Assembly: GCA_001780165.1 (NCBI GenBank)
Contig: MFFQ01000093.1
Location: forward strand, 6,568 to 39,273
DNA length: 32,706 bases
DNA from: Candidatus Eisenbacteria bacterium RBG_16_71_46
Lineage (GTDB): Bacteria > Eisenbacteria > RBG-16-71-46
Direction: 5' to 3'
The notes below the pieces were generated by a model. That model saw nothing but the letters and a program-made list of their open reading frames with translations, ran no database searches and was not told where the DNA came from. How positions within the stretch are numbered: position 1 is the first letter of the stretch; every line of letters starts with the position of its first letter. Shown here in pieces: positions 25,453 through 32,519 of this stretch. A program made the translations under genes and the position numbers.

Positions 25453-26904
25453 ATGCCGCTCGGATTCGCGCTCCTGGCGCTCGGCATGCTCCCCGCCCTG
25501 GCGGCGCCGGCTCGGACGGACGACGTTGGCCCGGGCCCGCTCCCCTGGCGCATCGGCGGTCCCGCCGGCTTCACGGTAGATGCGGCCGCCTTTCCCGACA
25601 GCGCGGGGCACGAGCTCGAGGTCTACGTGCGCATCCCGCCGTCCACGCTCGAGGCGTTGGCGCGGGACGACGACGGCGCGGCGCGTCTCGAGCTCACGGT
25701 CCAGTTGCGCAGCGCGTACGGCGGGCGATCGCAACAGACCACGCGGAATCTCGCGATCGGGGCCGCCGACTCGTCGGGGGGGTTCGGCAAGGTCGTGATC
25801 CTGCACTTCCCGGTCCGCGTCGGGACGCAGCGGCTGGCGGTCAAGCTCTCCGACATGCTCTCGCGCAAGCGCGGGCTGATCTACGCCGGGAGGCACAGAG
25901 TCCGAAGCGCCCACGTCGAAGGCGAAGTCGAGGTGCCGCCGGCCCAGGCCGATCGCGATCTCTCCGACATCGAATTCGTCTGGTCGGAGGAGGCCGCGCC
26001 GGGCGAGAGCCCCTTTCGGCACGGCGACCGCAGGATTCTGCCCAACCCCGAGCGTCTCTACGGGCTCCTCGAGAACGACCTGCGCGCCTTCTTCGTCGCC
26101 CGCGCCCGCGCCGCCGACGAGCGCCCGTGGCACTGGGTGGCGCGCGTTCTGAACGCGAACGGTGAGGTGGTCACCCAGCGCGAGGCGAGTGCCGCCGCGG
26201 CCCGCTGGCTGGAGGGTCACCTGGTGCTGGATCTCGCCCGGGAGCCCGCCGGAGGCTACGACCTCGAGGTGAAGGCGTGGCAGGAGGGTGACGAAGGGGC
26301 GCTGCTCCGGCGCGCGCACTTCAGCATCGCCTGGCAGCGCGAGTCCTGGCTGCGCAACCCGCGCGACATCGAGGATAACGTACACTTCCTGTTGCAGCCC
26401 GACGAGGAGGAGCGCTTCGGATTGATGCCGCCCGGCGAGCAGGAGCGCTACCTGGACGACTTCTGGTCTCGGCGTGACCCGACGCCGGAGACCGCCGAGA
26501 ACGAGACCCGCACCACCTACCTGCAGCGCATCGCCTACGCCAATCGCACGTACGGCCGCTTCGGGCTCGGCAAGGGGATGTTCTCCGACATGGGTCGGGT
26601 GTACATCCGCTACGGCGAGCCCAGCGATGTGCTGCGGCAGGTGATCCCCGCGGGAGACGCGACCCTGTCGCAGATCTTGGCGCAGATCAACGCCACCGAG
26701 GATCGCGAAGCCGGTACGGTTGCCCGGCGCGGGCTGGGAGGGGACATCCGGCCCTTCGAGGTGTGGATCTACGAGGGCGAGATCCCCGCGCCCCCGGACG
26801 CCGATCCCGGCGTGGCCCAGATCTTCCGGCGCCGGCGCCTGCTGTTCCTGTTCGTCGACGAGCAGGGTTTGGGCGACTACCGGCTGCGCTACTCGACCGA
26901 GTAG
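25453..26904 (+). CDS. GWxTD domain-containing exported protein
   Basis: A 483-residue protein whose C-terminal third matches the GWxTD domain, a family known mainly from Acidobacteria, Gemmatimonadetes and FCB-related lineages and of unclear biochemical role. It shows ERFGLMPPGEQERYLDDFW, then TTYLQRIAYANRTYG, then the signature region GMFSDMGRVYIRYGEPSDV (near residue 376). The name motif GWxTD is here GMFSD: Trp to Met and Thr to Ser, so it is degenerate. PFEVWIYEG and the closing FVDEQGLGDYRLRY are typical. The N-terminus is a hydrophobic signal peptide without a basic n-region, and no ribosome site is visible before ATG 25453, so the true start may differ. It lies 43 bases after the PorV gene and ends the envelope operon. 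Confidence 0.78.
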   Translation: MPLGFALLALGMLPALAAPARTDDVGPGPLPWRIGGPAGFTVDAAAFPDSAGHELEVYVRIPPSTLEALARDDDGAARLELTVQLRSAYGGRSQQTTRNLAIGAADSSGGFGKVVILHFPVRVGTQRLAVKLSDMLSRKRGLIYAGRHRVRSAHVEGEVEVPPAQADRDLSDIEFVWSEEAAPGESPFRHGDRRILPNPERLYGLLENDLRAFFVARARAADERPWHWVARVLNANGEVVTQREASAAAARWLEGHLVLDLAREPAGGYDLEVKAWQEGDEGALLRRAHFSIAWQRESWLRNPRDIEDNVHFLLQPDEEERFGLMPPGEQERYLDDFWSRRDPTPETAENETRTTYLQRIAYANRTYGRFGLGKGMFSDMGRVYIRYGEPSDVLRQVIPAGDATLSQILAQINATEDREAGTVARRGLGGDIRPFEVWIYEGEIPAPPDADPGVAQIFRRRRLLFLFVDEQGLGDYRLRYSTE

Positions 26905-26936
26905 TCGTCGTCGGCCGCTGCGCTCCCCTGGGGTGC

Positions 26937-26966
26937 TTGACCGCTTCGAGACGCCTGGGGCATAGT
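26937..26966 (+). promoter_or_regulatory. Candidate promoter of the gap-pgk-tpiA operon
   Basis: TTGACC (26937-26942) and CATAGT (26961-26966) are separated by 18 bases. Initiation near 26973 would give a leader of about 190 bases upstream of gap. Confidence 0.5.
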
Positions 26967-27010
26967 CCTGCCCCGACCCCCTAACGCCATCATTTTCCAG
27001 ATTGTTAACG

Positions 27011-27133
27011 GTGCCGCCCGCGGTTCGGGCGAAGGCGGAGGCACGTCCGGTTCAGCGCGATCCAGCTGCGGTCGGGGCGAGCGGTGGACGCACGACCCGG
27101 ACCGGCTGCGAGGACTTCCAGGCGCGTAGCGCC
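27011..27133 (+). promoter_or_regulatory. Structured leader of the glycolytic operon
   Basis: Two potential RNA structures lie in the leader. At 27011-27044, outer arms GTGCC/GGCAC enclose an inner stem GCCCG/CGGGC. At 27121-27133, GGCGC, loop GTA and GCGCC form a short hairpin 18 bases before the AAGGAG ribosome site. No T-run follows either, and they match no riboswitch I know. Confidence 0.35.
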
Positions 27134-27165
27134 CAACCCCAGTTTCAGGGAAGGAGAGCGGTGTC

Positions 27166-28164
27166 ATGACACTTCGCATCGGAATCAACGGGTTCGGTCG
27201 CATCGGCCGCCTGGTCGTCCGAGCGGCGGCGCAGCGCCGGGCTCCCATCGAGTGCGTCGCGGTGAACGACCTGACTGACGCCCGCACCCTCGCCCATCTG
27301 TTGCGCTACGACACCGTGCATCGCACCTGGCCCGACGCCGGGCTCTCGGCCGACGGACATCTGAGCGTCGCGGGCAAGACCATCCAGGTGCTGAGCGAGA
27401 AGGACCCGACGAAGCTGCCGTGGAAGTCGCTCGGGGTCGATGTCGTGATGGAGTCCACCGGCAAGTTCACCGACCGCGACGGCGCCGCCAAGCACATCGA
27501 GGCCGGTGCCCGCTCCGTGCTGGTGTCCGCTCCCGGGAAGAACATGGACCTCACTTTCGTGATCGGAGTGAACGACGCCATGTTCGATCGATCCAAGCAC
27601 ACCGTCGTGAGCATCGGCTCGTGCACGACCAACTGCCTCGCGCCGGTGGCGAAAGTGCTGCACGAATCGTTCGGCATCGAGCATGGCGTGATGACGACGG
27701 TGCACGCCTACACCAACGACCAGAACATCCTCGATCTACCGCACCGCGACCTGCGCCGCGCCCGGGCGGCGGCCCAGAGCCTGATCCCGACCTCGACCGG
27801 CGCCGCCAAGGCGATCGGAATGGTCCTGCCCGAACTCAAGGGCCGGCTCGAAGGCATGGCGGTCCGTGCCCCGGTGATGGACGCCTCGCTGGTGGATCTG
27901 GTGGTGAAGGTCAAGAAGAGCACCGACGTGGCCGGGGTCAACGCCGCGATGAAGCGCGCCGCGGACGGGCCGCTCAAGGGCATCCTCGAGTACTGCACCG
28001 AGCCGATCGTGTCGTCCGACATCATCGGTAACCCCGCGAGCTCGGTATTCGACTCCCTGCTCACCCTCGTGATGGAGGGGACGATGGTCAAGGTGCTGGC
28101 GTGGTACGACAACGAATGGGGATTCTCCCAGCGGGTGGTGGACGCCCTGCTGAAGATGGCCTGA
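27166..28164 (+). CDS. gap: Glyceraldehyde-3-phosphate dehydrogenase, type I
   Basis: Converts glyceraldehyde 3-phosphate, phosphate and NAD to 1,3-bisphosphoglycerate. The 332-residue protein starts with the NAD-binding GINGFGRIGR. The active-site SCTTNCLAP carries the nucleophile Cys153 and the following Cys157. The family's HAYTNDQNILDLPHRDLRRARAAAQSLIPTSTGAAKAIG and WYDNEWGFSQRVVD are intact. A ribosome site AAGGAG (27151-27156) precedes ATG by nine bases. The residue before Ser in the active-site loop is Gly where Ala is usual; this is a minor change. It starts the glycolytic run and has its own promoter and leader. Cofactor preference (NAD versus NADP) was not resolved. Confidence 0.97.
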   Translation: MTLRIGINGFGRIGRLVVRAAAQRRAPIECVAVNDLTDARTLAHLLRYDTVHRTWPDAGLSADGHLSVAGKTIQVLSEKDPTKLPWKSLGVDVVMESTGKFTDRDGAAKHIEAGARSVLVSAPGKNMDLTFVIGVNDAMFDRSKHTVVSIGSCTTNCLAPVAKVLHESFGIEHGVMTTVHAYTNDQNILDLPHRDLRRARAAAQSLIPTSTGAAKAIGMVLPELKGRLEGMAVRAPVMDASLVDLVVKVKKSTDVAGVNAAMKRAADGPLKGILEYCTEPIVSSDIIGNPASSVFDSLLTLVMEGTMVKVLAWYDNEWGFSQRVVDALLKMA

Positions 28165-28174
28165 GGGAGGCGAG

Positions 28175-29380
28175 ATGCACGCACACAAGAAGGGGCTGCG
28201 CGACCTCCGGCCCGCGGGCAAGCGCGTCCTGATGCGCGTGGACTTCAACGTGCCGCTGCGCGACGGCAAGGTCAAGAACGACTCGCGGATCACCGCGGCG
28301 CTGCCGAGCATTCGGTACCTCTTGGAAAAGGGCGCGCGGCTCGTGCTCATGTCCCATCTCGGCCGGCCGAAGGGGAAGCCGGCGCCCGAGTTCAGCCTCG
28401 AGCCGGTCGCGGCGCGACTCGCCGAGCTGCTGCAAACGCCGGTGGCGTTCACCGCGGATTGCGTCGGCCCGCAGGCGGAGGAGGCGGCGCGCGGCCTGGC
28501 GGACGGGCAGGTGCTGCTGCTCGAGAACCTGCGCTTCCACCCCGAGGAGGAAAAGAACGATCCCGCATTCGCCCAGCGCCTGGCGCGGCTCGGCGAGATG
28601 TACGTGAACGATGCCTTCGGCAGCGCCCACCGCGCGCACGCCTCCACCGAGGCCGTGGCGAAGCTGCTCCACCCCGCGGTGGCGGGCTTCCTCATGGACC
28701 AGGAGCTCGAGTACCTCGGGCGCGCCCTCGAGCAGCCCCAGCGCCCGTTCGTCGCGATCCTCGGCGGTGCCAAGATCTCCGGCAAGATCGAGGTCATCGG
28801 CGCGCTGCTCGGGCGCGTGAACCGGCTGCTGATCGGAGGCGCGATGATGTTCACCTTCCTTCGGGCCCAGGGAAAGGCCACCGGCCAATCGCTGGTCGAG
28901 GAGGACCACCTGGGGACCGCGCGGTCGCTGCTGGAGCAGGCCGGAGCGCGCGGCGTCGACCTGGTGCTGCCGGTGGACTGCGTGGTCTCCACTGCCACCG
29001 ACGGCAGCGCTCCCGGGACGCCGGTGGCGATCGATGACCTGCGTGCGGAACAGATCGGCGTGGACATCGGTCCCCAATCGGTGCGCCTCTTCGCCGAGAA
29101 GCTGCGGGGCGCGAAGACGGTGTTTTGGAACGGTCCGATGGGCATCTTCGAGGTGCCGGACTTCGCCGCGGGGACCACCGGCGTCGCGCGCGCCGTGGCC
29201 GACGCCGGCGCAAGCGGTGCGGTCACGGTGGTGGGCGGCGGCGATTCGGTGGCGGCCGTTCAGCAGTCCGGTCTGGCGGGGAAGTTCACGCATCTTTCGA
29301 CCGGCGGCGGGGCCTCGCTCGAATTCCTGGAGGGTAAGGAGCTGCCCGGAGTCGCCGCGCTCGACGAGGTGGGCGGATGA
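28175..29380 (+). CDS. pgk: Phosphoglycerate kinase
   Basis: Transfers the acyl phosphate of 1,3-bisphosphoglycerate to ADP. The 401-residue two-lobe enzyme shows RVDFNVPL (substrate Arg), SHLGRPKG, ENLRFHPEEEKND, YVNDAFGSAHRAHAST, and the ADP-binding end with NGPMGIFEVPDFAAGT and VVGGGDSVAAV. Length is normal for bacteria. GAGGGAGG lies four bases before ATG 28175, ten bases after the gap stop. It overlaps tpiA by four bases (ATGA), giving the common order gap-pgk-tpiA. Confidence 0.97.
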   Translation: MHAHKKGLRDLRPAGKRVLMRVDFNVPLRDGKVKNDSRITAALPSIRYLLEKGARLVLMSHLGRPKGKPAPEFSLEPVAARLAELLQTPVAFTADCVGPQAEEAARGLADGQVLLLENLRFHPEEEKNDPAFAQRLARLGEMYVNDAFGSAHRAHASTEAVAKLLHPAVAGFLMDQELEYLGRALEQPQRPFVAILGGAKISGKIEVIGALLGRVNRLLIGGAMMFTFLRAQGKATGQSLVEEDHLGTARSLLEQAGARGVDLVLPVDCVVSTATDGSAPGTPVAIDDLRAEQIGVDIGPQSVRLFAEKLRGAKTVFWNGPMGIFEVPDFAAGTTGVARAVADAGASGAVTVVGGGDSVAAVQQSGLAGKFTHLSTGGGASLEFLEGKELPGVAALDEVGG

Positions 29381-30150
29381 GCGAGATCTGGCCGCGCCGT
29401 CCGCGACTGGTCGCGGGCAACTGGAAGATGCACAGGACCTCCGCCGAGGGCGCGGCCCTGTCGGGCGAGATCGCGGCGCTGGTGCGCGGCCAGAAGGCCT
29501 GCGCCGTGGCCCTGTGCCCACCCTTCCCAGCGATCGAGGCGGTCGGCCGTAGCCTGCGGGACAGCGGGATCCATCTCGGAGCGCAGAACATGCACCCCGA
29601 GCCGCAGGGGGCGTTCACCGGCGAGGTCTCGGGCTCCATGCTGCGCGGCGCGGGGTGCCGGTTCGTCATCCTCGGGCACTCCGAGCGACGCCACGGCATG
29701 GGGGAAACCGACGATGTGGTGGCGCGCAAGCTGCGGGCCGCGCTGCGGGACGGCCTCACCGCCATCGTCTGCGTGGGGGAGACCTTGTCGGAGCGCGAGG
29801 GCGGTCAGACCGCCGAGGTGCTGGTGCGGCAGGTGCGGACGGCCTACGACGGGCTGCCGCCCGGGACCGCGCGGCAGACGGTGATCGCCTACGAGCCCGT
29901 ATGGGCGATCGGAACCGGGCGCGTGGCGACGCCGGAGCAGGCGAGCGAAGCGCACCGCGTGATCCGCGCCACCCTGGACCGCGTGGTCGGCGCCGGGACG
30001 GGCGCGGAGGTGGCACTCCTCTACGGCGGCAGCGTCAATCCCGGCAACGCCCCCGCGCTGTTCGCCGAGGACGAGGTGGATGGCGCGCTGGTCGGGGGCG
30101 CGTCGCTGGAGGCGGCATCGTTCTGGCGGATCGTCGCCGCGGCCTCGTAG
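29377..30150 (+). CDS. tpiA: Triosephosphate isomerase
   Basis: Interconverts dihydroxyacetone phosphate and glyceraldehyde 3-phosphate. The 257-residue TIM barrel has all catalytic residues: Lys17 in GNWKMH, His101 in LGHSERR and the base Glu173 in AYEPVWAIGTG, the latter including the flexible loop. The phosphate-binding YGGSVNPGNA and DGALVGGASL follow. It overlaps pgk by four bases, so translation is likely coupled. secG follows after about 120 bases with its own candidate promoter. Confidence 0.97.
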   Translation: MSEIWPRRPRLVAGNWKMHRTSAEGAALSGEIAALVRGQKACAVALCPPFPAIEAVGRSLRDSGIHLGAQNMHPEPQGAFTGEVSGSMLRGAGCRFVILGHSERRHGMGETDDVVARKLRAALRDGLTAIVCVGETLSEREGGQTAEVLVRQVRTAYDGLPPGTARQTVIAYEPVWAIGTGRVATPEQASEAHRVIRATLDRVVGAGTGAEVALLYGGSVNPGNAPALFAEDEVDGALVGGASLEAASFWRIVAAAS

Positions 30151-30157
30151 GGCGCGT

Positions 30158-30186
30158 TTGACGGCCCGCGGGGCGATTGCTAACCT
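30158..30186 (+). promoter_or_regulatory. Candidate promoter of secG
   Basis: TTGACG (30158-30163) and TAACCT (30181-30186) are 17 bases apart. A TG one base upstream of the -10 gives an extended -10 form. GCTAACCT is shared with the promoter at 1038. Confidence 0.5.
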
Positions 30187-30270
30187 TCGGCGCCGCTTCG
30201 GCCGCACAGGGCCCTCGTGGCGCGCGGCGCGAATCGGCGGGAGCCGTCGCTCGGTCCTTCAGGGGAGTCC

Positions 30271-30666
30271 ATGTACAACTTTCTGCTCGTCCTGCACCTG
30301 CTGGTGTGTTTCGCGTTGATTGCGGTGGTCCTGGTCCAGTCGGGCAAGGGCGGCGGCCTCACGGGTGGCGCGTTCGGTGGCAGCGCCCAGACCGTGTTCG
30401 GGGGCCGCGGCGCGACCGACTTCATCACGCGCGCGACGATGGTGCTCGGGGTCGCTTTCTTCCTGACCTCGTTGGTGCTCTCGCTCATGTCCTCCGGGCT
30501 CGGGCAGCGCTCCCGCAGCCTGATCCAGGACGAGGCACGGCGGGCTCCGGCTGCGGCGCCGACCGCTCCGGGAACCCGGCCCGCGACGCCGTCCCCCGGA
30601 ACGCCGTCCCCCGGAACGCCGTCACCGTCCGGCGGGGCCAACCCTCCTGCCGGGAGCAATCCCTAG
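30271..30666 (+). CDS. secG: Preprotein translocase subunit SecG
   Basis: Small SecYEG subunit that assists protein export. The 131-residue protein has two membrane helices (about residues 3-22 and 54-74) separated by the family's glycine-rich cytosolic loop GKGGGLTGGAFGGSAQTVFGGRGATDF. The C-terminal ~50 residues form a low-complexity Pro/Ala/Thr tail. It contains TPSPG units encoded by 15-base tandem repeats at 30586-30630. ATG 30271 is chosen over an open upstream extension because AGGGGAG lies immediately before it and the chosen start begins the first helix. The tRNA-Leu gene follows 20 bases after the stop, the usual tpiA-secG-tRNA-Leu arrangement in many bacteria. Confidence 0.92.
   Translation: MYNFLLVLHLLVCFALIAVVLVQSGKGGGLTGGAFGGSAQTVFGGRGATDFITRATMVLGVAFFLTSLVLSLMSSGLGQRSRSLIQDEARRAPAAAPTAPGTRPATPSPGTPSPGTPSPSGGANPPAGSNP
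30586..30630 (+). repeat. 15-base tandem repeat in secG
   Basis: ACGCCGTCCCCCGGA occurs twice exactly (30586-30600, 30601-30615) and a third degenerate copy follows (30616-30630). The repeats encode TPSPG units in the SecG tail. They sit in a part of the protein that tolerates length change. Confidence 0.85.
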
Positions 30667-30686
30667 CGCGCTGGTCTCGGCCTAAT

Positions 30687-30771
<85 letters not shown>

Positions 30772-30776
30772 ACCTG

Positions 30777-30818
30777 GACCCGCGTTTGCAGCTACTTGCG
30801 AGCGCGGGTCTTTCTCTT
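30777..30818 (+). terminator. Intrinsic terminator after tRNA-Leu
   Basis: GACCCGCG (30777-30784) pairs perfectly with CGCGGGTC (30803-30810) around an 18-base loop, and is followed by TTTCTCTT. It would stop the secG-tRNA transcript. If the attachment core is the tRNA end, this terminator is on the element side and may be brought in by it. Confidence 0.7.
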
Positions 30819-30848
30819 GTCCGTGGATTTGTCCGTGTGCCATCCGTG
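30817..30848 (+). repeat. Short direct repeats between tRNA and integrase
   Basis: TTGTCCGTG occurs at 30817-30825 and 30829-30837, a 12-base period, followed by a partial ATCCGTG at 30842-30848. They lie between the terminator and the integrase stop codon, the usual place for recombinase arm-type binding sites. The copies are exact over nine bases; their function is inferred from position. Confidence 0.6.
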
Positions 30849-30854
30849 CGGCCC

Positions 30855-31928
30855 TCACGCGTCCAGCGCGGCCACCTTCGCCACCGCCCGCTCCAGCATG
30901 GGCAGGTCGTTCAGTGCGTACCGGACGAACATGCTCTCAGTCTCGTGGCCCATGAGGGCCATTGCCTCGGTGCGTGAGACCCCGGCCCTCACGAGCCGCG
31001 TGGCCGCGTAGCGCCGCAGGTCGTGGAACCGCCGGTCCTCAAGCCCGGCACGGCGGCGCGCCGCCCGCCATGCGTCGTCGAGGTCCTTGATCGGGATGCC
31101 GTCGCGGTGGGACACGTGTTCGACGGCCACGCCGCGCGCGCGCTCGACGCGCCACCGCTCCGCGCGCTGGCGTTCCAGCAGCGCCGCCAGGCGCGGCATC
31201 GCACCGAACGGGAACACGCGGCCGCGCCGATTCTTGGTCTCGCCCGGTTCCAGCCGGATCGCCTGCGCCTCGAAGTCCACGCGCGGCCAGCGCAGTCGCA
31301 GACATTCCATCAGGCGCCATCCGGTCAGGCTTGCAAACTCGGTGACAGCGCGCAGCGGTTCGGGCAGAGCATCTAGCAGAGCCGAGACCTCCGCATCGGT
31401 GAAGCTCGCGGTTCTCACGTTCCTGACCGGCACGGTGGGGAACATTGGCGCGCTCGCGAGCCGCCCGCGTTGGCGCGCCACCTTGAACGCCTGCGCGAGC
31501 ACGGCCAGCTCGAATCTCACGGTTGCCGCCGCCGCCGTGCGCCGCCGCGCCTTCACGTAGCCCTCGAGCGCCGCATAGTCCAGCCGCTCGGCCCGGGCGT
31601 CTCGCCCAAAGTGCTCGGCGACGTGCTCCCCGCATTGGCGGATGCGCGGCCAGCTCTTGGTGCCCCGCATCTCGTGGTGCTCGCGGAGCCCGTCGAGCAG
31701 GTCACCGACTGTGACGCGCCGCGCCTGGAGCACGTACCGCTCGCCCCGTTCCTTGGCGTGAAGCCGCGCGCGGAGCTTGCGGTCTGCGACGCGCGGATCG
31801 CAGCTCTTGGTGCTCTCGCGGTGCTCGTGGCCATCGCAGTCGTACCACGCGACCCACAGGATGCCGCGCTTGCCGCGCGCGAAGATTCGCCCTTCGCGGC
31901 GCGGCTCGGACCCTCGCTGCTCGCTCAT
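30855..31928 (-). CDS. Tyrosine recombinase/integrase
   Basis: A 357-residue site-specific recombinase expected to integrate and excise the element at tRNA-Leu. The N-terminal arm-binding/SAM-like part spans about residues 1-170. The catalytic domain contains Arg205 ([13 protein letters not shown]), Lys232 (ETKNRRGR), His302 and Arg305 ([12 protein letters not shown]), His328 (LMGHETES) and nucleophile Tyr337 (FVRYALND). All six residues are present, so the enzyme is predicted active. An upstream open stretch adds a low-complexity leader; ATG 31928 is chosen since it overlaps the stop of the upstream ribbon-helix-helix gene (ATGA) and follows a purine-rich AAGGGGGGCAGGAC. It faces the tRNA gene tail to tail. 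Confidence 0.93.
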   Translation of the reverse strand: MSEQRGSEPRREGRIFARGKRGILWVAWYDCDGHEHRESTKSCDPRVADRKLRARLHAKERGERYVLQARRVTVGDLLDGLREHHEMRGTKSWPRIRQCGEHVAEHFGRDARAERLDYAALEGYVKARRRTAAAATVRFELAVLAQAFKVARQRGRLASAPMFPTVPVRNVRTASFTDAEVSALLDALPEPLRAVTEFASLTGWRLMECLRLRWPRVDFEAQAIRLEPGETKNRRGRVFPFGAMPRLAALLERQRAERWRVERARGVAVEHVSHRDGIPIKDLDDAWRAARRRAGLEDRRFHDLRRYAATRLVRAGVSRTEAMALMGHETESMFVRYALNDLPMLERAVAKVAALDA

Positions 31929-32125
31929 GTCCTGCCCCCCTTCCGTCCGCTGCGTTGCTCGATCCAGGCGGCGAGCGCCCGGCGCGCCTGCTCGGTGAGC
32001 GCCAGCCCTTCGGCGCGGGCGATGGCGCGCAGCTTCCGATGCAGGCCGCGCGGGAGCGCGATCACCGTGACCACCATGTCCCGCCGGCTTGGGGCCCGCG
32101 TGCGCGTCGAGCGTCGCATGGACAT
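31925..32125 (-). CDS. Ribbon-helix-helix (CopG/Arc-like) DNA-binding protein
   Basis: A 66-residue basic protein. The segment VVTVIALPRGLHRKLRAIA, then EGLALTEQARRALAAWIEQR (about residues 18-57) has the beta strand plus two helices of ribbon-helix-helix repressors, where the strand inserts into the DNA major groove. The N-terminus is Arg-rich. Start ATG 32125 directly abuts a perfect 15-base palindrome, a likely operator, and the stop overlaps the integrase start by four bases. It may regulate itself and the integrase, with which it is translationally coupled. An in-frame ATG two codons later (or at Met17) is also possible. Relation to antitoxins is possible from the fold, but no toxin-like partner is adjacent. 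Confidence 0.75.
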   Translation of the reverse strand: MSMRRSTRTRAPSRRDMVVTVIALPRGLHRKLRAIARAEGLALTEQARRALAAWIEQRSGRKGGRT

Positions 32126-32140
32126 ACGATATCATATCGT
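32126..32140. promoter_or_regulatory. Perfect palindrome, candidate operator/promoter of the RHH-integrase unit
   Basis: ACGATAT, a central C, then ATATCGT: a perfect 15-base dyad ending one base before the RHH start codon. On the minus strand it contains TATGAT (32136-32131), five of six for a -10. A start point about seven bases on would fall at or near the A of the ATG, so the message could be leaderless. No good -35 is visible. It is strikingly AT-rich for this window. Confidence 0.6.
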
Positions 32141-32147
32141 CGGGGCT

Positions 32148-32519
32148 TCACGCGCGGGACTTCTGCGTGAGCCACCGCTCGATGCCGCGCGCGCTGAATC
32201 GCACGCTCCGCGCCGAGACCCGACGCGCGAACGGCAGCTCGCCCGCCCTCGCGCGCTTGTAGAGCTGGCGCCTGCTCATGCCGGTGCGCCGAGCCGCAAG
32301 CTCGGCCGTCAGCATCTCGTCGGGGCCTGCTCCGTGCGCTTGCCCCCGGTCCTCCGCGGCGGCCACGGCCAGTCGCGCGGCAACGGCAGTCTGAAGCGCG
32401 GCGAGGTCCGCGAGCAGAGATGCGAGGCTCTCGCGGGGGGCGCGCGCCACGTCCTCGGGGCCCATGGCGAGCCGCGGCTTGCCGCGCATGGGGTCCGGGA
32501 GCAGCTCGCGGTCAGTCAT
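32148..32519 (-). CDS. Excisionase/AlpA-type helix-turn-helix protein
   Basis: A 123-residue protein. The N-terminal half is Ala/Leu-rich and helical (LASLLADLAALQTAVAARLAVAAAE). The C-terminal half is a MerR/excisionase-type winged HTH (HTH_17): LTAELAARRTGMSRRQLYKRARAGELPFARRVSARSVRFSARGIERWL (about residues 70-117). This fold bends DNA in recombination directionality factors such as Xis and AlpA. It lies two genes upstream of the integrase with 22 bases to the RHH start, the place where xis genes usually are. The start ATG overlaps the stop of the upstream zinc-ribbon frame (ATGA). It could alternatively regulate element transcription. Confidence 0.8.
   Translation of the reverse strand: MTDRELLPDPMRGKPRLAMGPEDVARAPRESLASLLADLAALQTAVAARLAVAAAEDRGQAHGAGPDEMLTAELAARRTGMSRRQLYKRARAGELPFARRVSARSVRFSARGIERWLTQKSRA

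Noticed and set aside
30586-30630. CRISPR array
   Set aside because: The repeat units are contiguous, only 15 bases long, and lie inside secG without spacers. No other regularly spaced repeats or cas genes were seen in the window.
31925-32519. Toxin-antitoxin pair formed by the RHH protein and its neighbour
   Set aside because: The neighbour is an excisionase-type HTH with no toxin fold, and the downstream partner is the integrase.
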